Counted from the first letter of the stretch, positions 44,262-56,605 are shown. The stretch: DNA of 64,000 nt from Sepiola atlantica (GCA_963556195.1 OY744522.1:34105443-34169442); one strand, 5' to 3'. Notes: generated by a model from the sequence alone, not told the origin. Made by a program: numbers and translations.

Positions 44262-44888
44262 GTATTCTTATAGATGACGCACCATGTTTCCGTGACTTCG
44301 CTCGTCAATGTTTGGGCAAGTTACGGAAGCGCCCGAGAGTTGATGAAGCGAAAACTGCCAAACGGTAAATTGAAGACTGGCAGCCGATAAATTACGACGA
44401 AGAAAACCAAACTAAAATACATATATAAAAATAAAGAATGAACAAACTGTTATTAACAACTGTTACTAATTAGATATTTGTTTTTTTTTGTCAAAGGAGC
44501 CATTGTTAATCAAATGTTTTTTTGTTTGTGTACCAGAAAGTTTCAAAGGATGATTTTTGATTTGTTAAGCAAATGTTTTTGATTTTTAATATTTTTTTTT
44601 TTCAATTTTTTTTTTTTTTTCATTTTTTTGTAAAAATTTTTTCTTGTCAACATAAACACTGAATAAGCAAATTATTTTTGTTTTTGACTCATACGTTGAC
44701 ATTTATCGCATTTTTTTTCTTTCGTGAAAAGAGACCGTTGCTTGCAGAACTCAATTAGCCCTTCGGGAAATTCGATGAGCTGACAGATTGGTTAATAGTT
44801 TCGTCAACTCTCTGGGGTGCTTCCGAGACCTGCCCGAACGTTGACGACACAAAATCACAGAAACATAGTGCATCATCTATAAGAGTAC
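44262..44888. mobile_element. long-TIR DNA transposon, copy 3
   Basis: Starts GTATTCTTATAGATGACGCA and ends ...CATCTATAAGAGTAC. The interior matches copy 2 (GCGAAAACTGCCAAACG, AATTGAAGACTGGCAGCCGA). It is inserted in the mariner-like element. Confidence 0.92.
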
Positions 44889-44946
44889 CAATTTTTGATC
44901 ATAAAATAAAATTTTATAAAGTTAAATTTGCCCAAATATAAATATA

Positions 44947-44984
<38 letters not shown>

Positions 44985-45639
44985 GGTATATAAATATTAT
45001 TTAGTTCCATTAGACATTCCCACTTACTATTAAATTTCAGAGAATTAAAATTCGGGCAGAAATGACACGGAACAATCTAGCCGAGTAGATAAAATAAAAG
45101 GTTCAGTTCCAAAATCACAGACTATGGCAAAAGATTCCTGAAGAAGACCAGAGAATATAACGACTGAAACATGAAAATGTTGTTGTTGTTAATGTGGAAA
45201 ATGGTTTGAAACTTGTAAATAAGCCTTTTTTTCTCCTCCTGTTTTTGTCTTCAGGTTCCATTCATGTATAGGTTCCATTTGTCGGCAAAATTAAATTACT
45301 TTCACACTACAGACCTAAACCTGAAATCTTTCAAATATATTTGATGCTTTATGAATTAAACTTTATCGCGTACATGATCTCAGAATGAATAATTTCTATT
45401 TTTATATGAGCTGATAACATGTAAAACCTGTGCAGCTAATAGTATAATAGATAACGGTCTAATTTATTTTCCAAATCTTAAAATCGGGTGATACATATGA
45501 ACAAGACAACAGCAACTCGACAATAAAAAAGACAGAAGAAAAAAAAATCCAAGCTTGAAATTTAAAATGCGTGCATAATTCTAATAATTTTATTTAAAAT
45601 ATTTTTCATATTTTGCTGTATACACTTAATGACATTATG

Positions 45640-45900
45640 CAGACTGGTTTCTCCGGTGGATGATGAGAAGAAGAGAGTATTGAACATCTTTCTCTCTCTC
45701 ACCACTTCTGACCTTGGAAGCTGCGCCTGGCCAGTTTAAAGATGCCGTTGTCAGAGCCTGATACATTTTTAATTTTGCACTCCTTGACATGTTTAACGAT
45801 AGACCAAGAATCTATAGCAGAAGTGATGATATTTTGGACAGAAAATAAATAGGAAAACAAGACATTCCAAATCACCCCCGTTTCCTCCAAATCTATATAA
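45640..45900 (-). other. unrecognised open frame region
   Basis: A 63-codon minus-strand frame (45699-45890) with several non-repetitive residues (SWSIVKHVKECKIKNVSG) but no family I can name. It could be a repeat fragment, part of a transcript, or chance. Confidence 0.25.
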
Positions 45901-45944
45901 TTAAATTAATAAAAAAAATTTTTATAATATAATTTATTTTGTCA

Positions 45945-45983
<39 letters not shown>

Positions 45984-46094
45984 GATTTAGATTTTTCACT
46001 TAGAAGATAGTCTATTCAGTAAAGACCGGGATTAGTCCAATAAAAATAAGCTTGATGATACTCGATTACAGGGTACAGAGCATTTATGTTTTTT

Positions 46095-46447
46095 AAGGTT
46101 TACCAAAACATTTTGTTCAAGAAATCATTCATCACAACAAAAGACTTTTTCCTTTCATAGTTTATTTATTTTTCAGACTTTTCAAAGTTAAAGAATTTTT
46201 TCCCTACACGTGTTTCTCTACTCAAGCAGGTTCTTGCTTGGCAGTTCATCAGGGGAATTATATACCTGGAATAAGAACCCCAACAACTGACAATACCCAA
46301 TATGGTGTTGCCCTAATTGAGTAGAGAAACACGTGTAGGGAAAAAATTCTTTAACTTTGAAAAATCTGAAAAATAAATAAACTATGAAAGGAAAAAGTCT
46401 TTTGTTGTGATGAATGATTTCTTGAACGAAATGTTTTGGTAAACCTT
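46095..46447. repeat. large inverted repeat, 131-bp arms, 98.5% identical
   Basis: 46095-46225 and 46317-46447 are inverted copies with two mismatches, around a 91-base spacer. Both arms contain AAACACGTGTAGGGAAAAAA. No coding frame; a TA microsatellite follows. Confidence 0.95.
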
Positions 46448-46454
46448 CAAAAAA

Positions 46455-46494
<40 letters not shown>

Positions 46495-47059
46495 TTAAAA
46501 AAATTGATACACATGTATTTAATAGTTACTGCCTTGCTTAGGGTTAGCTTCTTTGTCTTAATAAAAAAAATCTATCCAATTGTAGAAAAATCCCGATAAA
46601 AATGTTAACAGATTCTAATGTTATAATATTCAGAAATATTATTGTGTAGAAAAGTTTTATTACATTTTTTTTTAATTTAAGATTTTCAAATAATGTTAAC
46701 TTTTAGATCGAAATAACCGCCATCTATTTTGATGATTAATCAACAGGAGAAGATAACTCTTAATTCAATTATGGATTTTACTTGACAATAATGAGCATGA
46801 AAATATGTCTCAACACTAATTTTAAATTCGAGATGGCAATCAAGACCCTAAAGTTGGCATTCAAGACTCTAAATTAATGTATAGATCATAAGTTAGTTAA
46901 AATTGTTACAATTTACAAACTTATTTTTAAAATATGTGAAAATTTAAAAATCTTAAAAAACAAACAAATACTTGTTCATTTTCACAAAATATTTATTAAT
47001 ACATTACATGCAAAGTGTGACGCAACATGTTAATCAAACTAATTCTACCCAAGGCAAAC

Positions 47060-48715
47060 AAGATGGCCTCATTGAAATGGCTAAAACTATCACTCCTACC
47101 CAGGACCGAATAGCTGGCCTCATTGAAATGGCTAAAACTATCACTCCTACCCAGGACAGACAAGCTGGCCACATTGAAATGGCTAAAACTATCACTCCTA
47201 CCCAGGACAGAATAGCTGGCCACATTGAAATGGCTAAAACTATCACTCCTACCCAGGACAGAATAGCTGGCCACATTGAAATGGCTAAAACTATCACTCC
47301 TACCCAGGACAGACAAGCTGGCCACATTGAAATGGCTAAAACTATCACTCCTACCCAGGACAGAATAGCTGGCCACATTGAAATGGCTAAAACTATCACT
47401 CCTACCAAGGACATAATAGCTGGCCACATTGAAATGGCTAAAACTATCACTCCTACCTAGGACAGAATAGCTGGCCACATTGAAATGGCTAAAACTATCA
47501 CTCCTACCCAGGACAAACAAGTTAGCCTCATTGAAATGGCTAAAACTATCACTCCTACCCAGGACCGAATAGCTGGCCACATTGAAATGGCTAAAACTAT
47601 CACTCCTACCCAGGACAGACAAGCTGGCCACATTAAAATAGCTAAAACTATCACTCCTACCCAGGACATAATAGCTGGCCACATTGAAATGGCTAAAACT
47701 ATCACTCCTACCCAGGACATAATAGCTGGCCACATTGAAATGGCTAAAACTATCACTCCTACCCAGGACATAATAGCTGGCCACATTGAAATGGCTAAAA
47801 CTATCACTCCTACCCAGGACAAAATAGCTGGCCACATTGAAATGGCTAAAACTATCACTCCTACCCAGGACAGAATAGCTGGCCACATTGAAATGGCTAA
47901 AACTATCACTCCTACCCAGGACAGAATAGCTGGCCACATTGAAATGGTTAAACTATCACTTCTACCCAGGACAGAATAGCTGGCCACGTTGAAATGGCTA
48001 AAACTATCACTCCTACCCAGGACAGAATAGCTGGCCACATTGAAATGGCTAAAACTATCACTCCTACCCAGGACAGAATAGCTGGCCACATTGAAATGGC
48101 TAAAACTATCACTCCTACCCAGGACAGAATAGCTGGCCACATTGAAATGGCTAAAACTATCACTCCTACCCAGGACAGAATAGCTGGCCACATTGAAATG
48201 GTTAAACTATCACTTCTACCCAGGACAGAATAGCTGGCCACGTTGAAATGGCTAAAACTATCACTCCTACCCAGGACAGAATAGCTGGCCACATTGAAAT
48301 GGCTAAAACTATAACTTCTACCCAGGACAAACAAGCTGGCCTCATTGAAATGGCTAAAACTATCACTCCTACCCAGGACAGAATAGCTGGCCACATTGAA
48401 ATGGCTAAAACTATCACTTCTACCCAGGACAGAATAGCTGGCCACATTGAAATGGCCAAAACTATCACTTCTACCCAGGACAAACAAGCTGGCCTCATTG
48501 AAATGGCTAAAACTATCACTCCTACCCAGGACAGAATAACTGGCCACATTGAAATGGCTAAAACTATCACTTCTACCCAGGACAGTATAGCTGGCCACAT
48601 TGAAATGGCTAAAACTTTCACTTCTACCCAGGACAAACAAGCTGGCCTCATTGAAATGGCTAAAACTATCACTTCTACCCAGGACAAACAAACTGGCCAT
48701 ATTGAAATGGCTAAA
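47060..48715. repeat. 51-bp minisatellite, about 32 units
   Basis: Unit GCTGGCCACATTGAAATGGC, TAAAACTATCACTCCTACCC, AGGACAGAATA. Because 51 is divisible by three and the unit lacks stops in several frames, long ORFs appear on both strands (plus: HIEMAKTITPTQDRIAG; minus: SVLGRSDSFSHFNVASY). The plus frame is broken by TAG at 47458 and by 1-base deletions in the units at about 47946 and 48201. No promoter, splice site or start context argues for a gene. A five-unit block ending in the deleted unit is duplicated (about 47945-48200). Confidence 0.95.
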
Positions 48716-48749
48716 ACTGTACGGTGTTGTATTATAATTTCCTAATTAA

Positions 48750-49820
48750 AAAAACATTTCTCCCCAATATGTAAAATCTATTTTTGTTTAATTAAATTTT
48801 ATTTTGTGTACATGTGAAGGTTTCAGGACTAATGCATACTTTCCAAAATCAACCAATTCGTTGCTAGCAAATCTTGCAACCTAGTCACAGGTCTGGTTTT
48901 GAGTCGATTGCACAGATTTGTAGATATCGGACCCACACTAATATTGGGACATCATGGTGTATTAATGTGTGTCTTGCATATGTAATGTTAATAACATTAT
49001 GAAATGATTAACTTTGAAATTATTTTGCAGAAAAATCACCCAAAAAATGTTTATTGAAGGCCTATGCACAAACAGTTTCTGTAATTATCTTGCTTTGTAA
49101 TAAAATATTAAAACCTTTCATCTGTGCTTTCAATATTTCATATATTCTTGTAGCTAATGATGGAGCCTTACCTTAAATGCTGTTTTGACTGTGACATAAA
49201 ACATTGATTTCTAGCCTTTATGCGGTAGAGCTATGGTGCCCAACACGGACCACCAATGGTCCACCGAATATTTGTTGTGATCCACAGCCAGATTTGAGGA
49301 TTGGAAAAATTGTTTCTTTAATATTTCTTTCACTTCAAAGTTAAGGAGCACAAAATACAATATAATAATAATAATAACACTAAAAAATAAATATCCTTTT
49401 ATAATAATCTATTATTATACGGTTTTTCCATAATTTTATTTGTTTTAATTTTCAATTTTTTTCACTTTTATTGTATTATATAATAAATGTATCATTACTT
49501 TTTATTTATAAAATTCAAGCTATAGCTTAACAACATTCTTACATTACTATTTCTTTTACTTACAAATTTTATATTTAAATTTTAATGTTAATATGAAATT
49601 GCATATATATATATATATATATATATATGAAAAAAAATGTCAAAAACTATCTGGCGAATATACCCGGTGAACCAAGTGCAAGAGAGATACAAACAATTGC
49701 ACTTAAAGGGACGGTTAGAATCTTAAAAAGATCTCTCGGCTAGAGTGTCTGAAATAACAGGTGAATGTCTGGCATCCTTAGCAAAAACAAAAAGATAAGA
49801 AAATTAAAAAAAGAGAGAAA

Positions 49821-49871
<51 letters not shown>

Positions 49872-49935
49872 CATGAGTTGAGATCAACAAGATTAGAACA
49901 TTATCTATACCAGTTCCAAGAATTCAAATACGATT
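48750..49935. other. AT-rich intergenic sequence
   Basis: No gene. At about 49228-49300, GTGCCCAACACGGACCACCA plus ATGGTCCACC resembles the end of a hAT-type repeat but lacks a partner. TA microsatellites are at about 49602-49628 and 49827-49868. Confidence 0.45.
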
Positions 49936-49939
49936 AATT

Positions 49940-50027
49940 GGCGTACGATCGTTTCCACAACAATTTGTTAATTTTTTAATTTTATATTATACTTTAGATG
50001 ACTCCAAATCGTTTCTTTATCAGCGCC
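49940..50027 (-). ncRNA. second hammerhead-like motif (core mutated)
   Basis: Minus strand: stem I GGCG, then CTGATAA (one change from CTGATGA), a stem II AACGATTTG with CAAATTGTT (one G-U pair) around a loop of about 40 bases, then GGAAAC, GATC, GTA and CGCC. Stem I (GGCG/CGCC) is a different sequence from copy 1 (TGTG/CACA) yet still pairs. The G-to-A change in the core probably abolishes cleavage. It is likely the relic of another Penelope-like copy. Confidence 0.5.
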
Positions 50028-50577
50028 CTTTACAACATCACATACGGAAGTCATTTAAGAAAAAAACATCTGATTTCCGTATTATTTAAAAAAATATGTA
50101 TTCAGACAATATTAGAAACATAACCTCCCATTATGCAACCAAATATATATATATATATATATAAACCGAAACGCTTTGATATAGAAAACAAAACGATTAT
50201 TTTTATATATAAAAAAAACAAACAAAAAAAAGATAAAGAAAATTATCAGAAAGTAATTAGAAGAAAGAAAAAAAAGCAAAAAAAAAGCAAGAGGTGAAAA
50301 TTATTCAACCAGCAAGTCCAAATTTATAATATCCAGGAAATTGTAAATTCTGGAGTAAAGATTGCTTAAATCACTTCAAAACAAATCAGTATTCAACTGT
50401 TGATGAGGCAATTTCTAAGGCAAATTTTAAATTATAATGGAAAATTAAGAAAGAGAAGTAATTCAAATCAATCAAATAAAATTGAAATAATTATTAAAGG
50501 GAGATAAGCGATTCACCTAATGGGATCTAACGTATACACAGACACATAAATTTAATTCCATATACGTAGACATGGAG

Positions 50578-50580
50578 AAT

Positions 50581-50625
<45 letters not shown>

Positions 50626-50685
50626 CACATACAGATACAAATATATGTGTGTGTGTGCATATATATATATATATATTACATACAA
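50578..50685. repeat. (CA)n/(TA)n/(GT)n microsatellites
   Basis: Three dinucleotide tracts within about 110 bp. Confidence 0.95.
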
Positions 50686-50979
50686 ACACATTTTGTTTGA
50701 TATATACATATTTCTAATAGAATAAAACGAAAAGGGTTAAGTAATAAAGTTGGAAACTAAATAAAATAAAAATAAAATATAATTTATACATGCATCTATC
50801 ATTAAAAGGCATATAACTATAGGAAGACACACACTATATATATATTTATATATATGTGTGTGTTAAAGTGAATAATTTTAGTAAGAAATCCGAGTATGAG
50901 AGCTCGATGTGGAAAACAGCAAAGAATAAAATATAGAAAGAAAAAATTCACATCGTAGTTGTCACCACTAATTTATTTC

Positions 50980-52380
50980 GACCTCCTGGCCTCTTCAAAA
51001 TGCTAACGGGACTACTACATATTAAAAATGACCTATATATATACATATATAAGGTATGAAACTAAAAGTAGAACACATACGTTTAAAATTTGACCCTATC
51101 GTGAAGTGTTTAAAGCTCAACATACGGGATAGAGCAATTATATAGACAAATGACTACACGGTTCAGGACCCCCAATGCCACATTCTAATTAGCAGGGACA
51201 GACCTGATCTTGTCTTCGTTACAGTGCATCTCAACATAGTATGAGTCGTTCTCACAAACTATGGAGTCACGAAACGAGTCAGTTTTGGACTTATCATAGG
51301 AGCTTATAGGGTTCTCATCCTTTAATTCCTATGATTCCAAACTGAACATATCTCCAGCTTCCGCTCCAAGCGAGACTCTACAAAGGTCTGACAATGATCG
51401 AGATAGTTAGTCTTAGGACTAACCACAAAACTCACAAGTGTAATAGAGTACGCAGAATACTGGACGATAATGTTCTAATAACTATTTACCTCCGAACAGT
51501 CACCACTAGGTCTTCTCTAGGAGAAGGAAATGTCAAACATTACCGAAGGGAATAATTCCCTGATGGACCTCTCACGGATATCCATGCATGAATTTACCAA
51601 TCTCACGGAGTGCAAGTACTGCAATAGATTTACACCCGACAGCCTGTGAACATGGATCGCATCATTCATGACATTCGAAAAATCTGCAACTAACTTAACG
51701 CTTAATTAAATTCTTGACTGTCGACTTTAATCCGGGAAATGCATTTCACATCGATATCATCATCAATCAAAAAAGGAATCTCACGAGTGCCAAAACTGCC
51801 AAAAACTACGGACAGAACCCAAAAATGTATTTATGTCCTACATTTTAGAGTCGCTTAACCTTTTCTTGTACCCTATCAGGTCCAACAAATCACTCATGTA
51901 GGAAGGTTGACACCCAGTGTCCAATAAGCAATTAAAATATTGCTCGTTACCTCATTTGATGACCTTAATATTCATAATTCGTTCAGGTGATCCTGATACT
52001 GGTCTCTATTTTCCTAACATACATTAGATATTACATCAACTTTCTTAGAACAAAGCGCTCCGGAGTGACTCACACCGCCAACATCGGTAGCTAAGAGTAT
52101 CAGTCTTTCCAGGACAACAGAGAGCAAGATGCTAGCGACACAAAGTACCTTTTATTTTTCTTTTGCAATAAAATTAAATATGTTTATTAGGTATACAAAT
52201 ATTACACATCTGTAGCGCACCAGCTTCGAGTCGACCCTGAAATTGTCCAGGATTGTCGGTTTCTCACTAAAGGAACCTTTCTTGTTGGCCATGTTCCCAG
52301 CTCTCTTACCATAGGAATAGCTGGGCCTTTTCTTTCTATCAGACTTAGGCACACTGACTGCACAAGGCTTCGTTATAACG
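50980..52380 (-). pseudogene. BEL/Pao-like retroelement remnant (protease to RT start)
   Basis: Minus strand: a basic gag end at 52290-52350 (SDRKKRPSYSYGKRAGN), then a retropepsin-type site at 51913-51921 in the context NCLLDTGCQPSYMSDLLDLI. Further on, about 51170-51350, is SIFSLESSGIKDENPISSYD then SKTDSFRDSIVCENDSYYVE and NEDKIRSVPAN. This matches the sequence between protease and RT in Pao-type elements (FW.LE..GI..., N...V.F...RY.V.LP). Stops are frequent and the RT core is absent. The family call is moderate; a divergent gypsy is the alternative. Confidence 0.55.
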
Positions 52381-52399
52381 AGGGTTCATATAATTAGGG

Positions 52400-53554
52400 A
52401 TGATCAAATGTCGTCTGCTCAGCAGTCGTTGATAGCTATCGTTTAAAAAAACGTCATTTTTTTTCAAAACTATGGAAGTTTATAATCATCAAAATTGTCG
52501 CCATTTTTGATTGACCCACTTAACGATAACTCAATTTTTGTATCACTTCTGCGCATTCGTAGAACGGATCTGATATTATATGTAAAAATGGACCGAAATT
52601 TGAAAGGTGAAAAACGAAATTTTCCAAAATCTGAATCTTTTAACAACTTCAGTCATTTTATTTATCGTCTTGCCCATTTTTAAGTACCGAAGCTCACAGT
52701 TGGACTCATGTTTCGATACTAAAACATTTTTAGTTGTCAATTTTGGGAACATTTTTTAGAATAATAAAACAAATATATTTTTTGATATTGTTTTTACTAC
52801 CGTATCTGTAATAATTTAAGCGAACGTTTAACGCAAAAAAAATTTTCTCAACGAGCAATATTTTATTTATGTTACCATTTTTAAATTTCCAAAAGTAAGG
52901 GGTCCATTCGACTGGAAACTGATTTTTATTTTCCGAAAACGAAATAACATATTATACTATGAGGAATTATTTTTTAAATCATTAATTTAAACATGTACCA
53001 AACACTTAATTTTTTTGTAAGCATTGATTAGTTACGGGGGGGGGGGGGGGGGTCGTGAAAAAACAACCCTATCCCCCACAAAAAACGTTTACCTTCAAAA
53101 TTTCAAGTTAACAATTGTTTTAAAGAAAGGTCATCTCTTAACGCTTGTAATACCGAAAAAATTATCGAAATACAATAATTAGTTTAATTTTTGTGAATTT
53201 TTGAAAAATTACATTTTTTACTTTATTAAATGAAATTAGATCAGGTGCGTGTTTTGATCATACCTAATATAATGTTGCTATAACACACGAACATTGCAAT
53301 GGTATGAATGGTATCCTTTCTTCAGGCAGAGAACAGCACGAAACTAAAAAACGTTACCCCAAGTTTTTTCGAGTTGTAAATATTGCATTAATTATGCATT
53401 CCTGATCCAAATTTCTTCAGTCAGGAGGTCTAAGTCACCCTGATAATTATCATCCGAAATGGAGAGGTGTTCCACGATCTGGGAGGCATAACCAGACATG
53501 GTTCTCCAGAATCTGTAAAAATAATGCCTGAGACTTAACATTCGTAACACAGTT
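52400..53554. other. AT-rich intergenic sequence
   Basis: No gene recognised. A run of about 15 G lies at 53037-53052. Confidence 0.45.
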
Positions 53555-53558
53555 GATC

Positions 53559-54291
53559 TGTAGCAGACGCTACTATGTTGCGACTTTCTTTCTTTGTTTA
53601 CTCAGCCCTTCTTTGTCTCTGTGGTAGAGAAGAGGGAGTGATCTTGTGAAATCACGTTGGCCGAAGTTTCCGGCCAATCAGGGACCAACAGGTCAGCTTG
53701 ACCACGCGTGATTTGACTACCTATAAAAGAAGTCACGCACCCTTTTTTATTCCTCTTTTTCTTCCGCTTTCCTGCCGAACGCACACAGAGGAGATCGTCG
53801 ACACCCCCCCCCCTGGCTCGACCGAGGTGGTGGGGGAGGAAAAAGGTAATCTCTTTTAATTCCTACCACGAATAATGAAATATTCCGTCAAACACACACC
53901 ATTACAATTGCCACAAAAATCACTTTACATCAAACGCGCTCACATATACACCTTCGTACAAACACTAACTTACAAACGGAACTTTTGCACTCCTTAAAAA
54001 TATGAACTCTACAAAATGTCTTAGTCAAATAAATTGTTTTGTTTAATATAAATGCTTTACTCTTAATTATTGATTTTACAAAATACCATTCTTGTGTGTT
54101 AGCTTTATTATTCCTTCGCTTTCTTTCTAATATAATTTCAGATATTATAATAATGTTCTCTTTCTTCCCTTTGTTTGTTTTAATCTGTTAATTATATCCA
54201 CACGTGGTCGGCCGCTTCGACCAATTCCATAACCACTTGTCCGGCCATCCATGGCCACATTGGTTTATCTTTTGTTCGGACCCCGGCCATA
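53559..54291 (+). mobile_element. solo LTR with 4-bp target duplication
   Basis: Begins TGTAGCAGACGCTAC and ends CCCCGGCCATA, collinear with the other three copies. It has a TATAAAA box (about 53723), a C-rich tract then GGTAATC, and AATAAA-type sequence near 54030. GATC flanks it at 53555-53558 and 54292-54295. No internal region follows, so it is a solo LTR. Confidence 0.85.
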
Positions 54292-54299
54292 GATCAACT

Positions 54300-55010
54300 G
54301 CAATATAAAGTTTTTCAATGTAAACTTATTTGTATCCAACGAACTGACAAAACATAGAGCAATTTAATTTAAACGCCAAATAACGGTTCTCTCAATATTG
54401 CCAGAAACTACCGGAACGTTGACAGTGACACTGTAAAAACTGTTGAGTTCTTGCTGGACACCCGCAGCAAACTCAACTTCAGAACTATAATCAGTCGCAA
54501 GGACTGACTCTTCCATTTTCTCTTCCAAGTAGCTGTCGCAATTCTGTTCGCTTAAATTATCCACCCACTTTTTTATCACGGCTTTCTGGGGTAGAAAATA
54601 GTCGCTAGAGATATCAATAAATCTAAGGCAGTCACGATTTCCCCGTTACTAACACTTCTATTCCTAATTAGGAAAGTGGAAGACGAATCAACTAACACCC
54701 CTTGGAAGCAGATTTACGATGTCACAGACAGATAGTTACTTCCGCCCAGTAATACAATGAAGACATATCAAAATAACCTGTTCTTCTTAATTCTCAAGAC
54801 CGCGACAGTAGTTCAAATATTTTTTTATGAGAGAGAGTTAAGAGACATGATTAAGAGAGGGGGAGGGGGGTAACAGAACGTCTTAAGTAGCTTGTGAAGA
54901 AAGATAAGTTCTTAAACCCTTCTAAAAATAACGACAAATGAATTTAAAAGTTTCTCAAATATTAGTGGAAGGGAGCACTAGCGTAGTTTCATGCAGTGCG
55001 GAGAGTAGAT
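54300..55010. other. spacer before the satellite
   Basis: A 71-codon minus-strand frame (54364-54579) is not recognised. Otherwise no feature. Confidence 0.4.
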
Positions 55011-55014
55011 ATAA

Positions 55015-56277
55015 TAAGAGGTCGGCACTTCAGTAATTTAGCGGTGAAATCTAAATATGGCGTCACTTCTTTAGTTATGCTGTGAAATATTGATGGGCCG
55101 GCACTTCAGTAGTTTAGCTGTGAAATCTAAATATGGCGTCACTTCTTTAGTTATGCTGTGAAATATTGATGGGTCGGCACTTCAGTAGTTTAGCTGTGAA
55201 ATCTAAATATGGCGTCACTTCTTTAGTTATGCTGTGAAATATTGATGGGTCGGCACTTCAGTAGTTTAGCTGTGAAATCTAAATATGGCGTCACTTCTTT
55301 AGTTATGCTGTGAAATATTGATGGGTCGGCACTTCAGTAGTTTAGCTGTGAAATCTAAATATGGCGTCACTTCTTTAGTTATGCTGTGAAATAATGAGGG
55401 GGTCGGCATTTCTTTAGTTTAGCTGTGAAATATAGATGTGTCAGCACTTCTGTAGTTATGCTGTGAAATATAGAGGAGTCGGTACTTCTGTAGTTTAAAT
55501 GTGAAATATAGATGAGTCGGCACTTCTTTAGGTTAGCTGTGAAATATAGAAAGTTGGATACTTCATTAATTAAGCTGTGAAATATAGAGGGGTCGGCACT
55601 TCTTAAGTTTAGCTGTGAAATATAGTGCTTACAGCACTAATTTAGTTTAGCTGTGAAATATACACAAGTCGGCACTTCTTAAGTTTAGCTGTTAAATATA
55701 GAGAGGTCGATACTTCTGTTTTTTAAATGTGAAATATAAAGAGGTCGACACTTCTTAAGTTTAGCTGTGAAATGTAGAGGTGTCGACACTTCTTAGTTTA
55801 GCTGTAAAATATAGAATGTTAGGCACTTCATTAGTTAAGCTGTGAAATAAAGAGGGGTCGGCACTTTAGTTTAGCTGTGAAATATAGAGAGGTCGGGACT
55901 TCTTTAGTTTAACTGTTTAATATAGAGGGGGTGATACTTCTGTAGTTTACCTGTGAAATACAGAGGGGTCGGCACTAGTTTAGTTTAACTGCGAAATATA
56001 GAAAGAATCGGCACATTTTTAATTTAGCTGGGAATTGTAGAGGGCTCAGTACCTCTGTAGTTATGATGTGAAATACAAAGGAGTCGGCACTTCATTAGTT
56101 AAGCTGTAAAATACATTAAAGTAAGCACTTGATTAGTTAAGCTGTGAAATATAGAGGGGTCGGCACTTCTGTAGTTTACTTGTGAAATATAGAGGGGTCA
56201 GTACTTCTGTAGTTTAGATGTGAAATATAGAGAGGTCGGCACTTCTTTAGTTAAGCTCTGAAATAAAGGAAGATCGG
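55015..56277 (+). repeat. 38-bp satellite, left array, with 76-bp higher-order units
   Basis: Basic unit GTCGGCACTTCTTTAGTTTA plus GCTGTGAAATATAGAGAG. From 55020 to about 55400 a dimeric 76-bp form (one half with AATCTAAATATGGCGTCACT) repeats five times almost unchanged. After that, units are divergent monomers. Array resumes at 60638. Confidence 0.95.
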
Positions 56278-56605
56278 TATGGCCAGAGTCCTGCAGAACT
56301 TTTAATGAAAAGAAAACTCATGACTCGCATTGCAGCACTGTCTCAACAAGGTGCAATCGGCCAACAAAATGTTGAGAAACTTAAAAATGCAGACTCTAAA
56401 CTCAAAACGAAACAAAAAGTTTATTTTGACAAGTATCATAGAGCTAGAGGGCGTGCATCAGTAACTGAAGGACAGTCAGTTTTGTAAAAGACACCAACAA
56501 CTAGTCCAGCCAAAGTGGTGAAGAGTTTATCACTAAGCTCAGTACTGGTCAAGATTGAGTCACTTATACTTTGGCAAAACAGAAGCCATCTTCCCAATAG
56601 AAGTG
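56278..56605 (+). pseudogene. Ty3/gypsy integrase C-terminal region, first half (element D)
   Basis: The plus strand reads GQSPAELLMKRKLMTRIAAL, then KQKVYFDKYHRARGRASVTE and QSVL, the post-catalytic integrase segment of gypsy elements. After a stop it continues TPTTSPAKVV and NRSHLPNRSEH. It is interrupted at 56606 by an LTR element and resumes at 59759. It sits inside the satellite array. Confidence 0.85.

Larger units (their letters stand above)
42631..45065 (-). mobile_element. mariner-like element with nested insertion and internal repeats
   Basis: Left end GTCATCCCATAAATTCTGAC at 42631; about 80 bp from there (AATTAAATAGTAAGTTGGAA, TGTCTAATGGAACTAA) recurs inverted at 44985-45065. Minus-strand transposase N-terminal text at 43960-44240 reads ERMCRKWFTKFKNENFALKD then FDEKRLVALVNKNPAVEDLA and MKISSNHTTI, the paired-like DNA-binding region of mariners. 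The catalytic part is absent. The long-TIR element at 44262-44888 lies between the 5' terminal repeat and the transposase. Confidence 0.72.

Noticed and set aside
46996..48700. Very long minus-strand ORFs (up to 313 codons) over the 51-bp repeat, considered as real repeat proteins
   Set aside because: They exist in several frames at once because the unit is 51 bp and stop-free. There is no start context, splice support or flanking domain, so they are listed as a minisatellite.
47060..48715. CRISPR-like array
   Set aside because: The units are contiguous with no unique spacers, in a eukaryotic genome.
49228..49300. A second hAT element
   Set aside because: Only one possible terminus is seen, with no inverted partner or target duplication.
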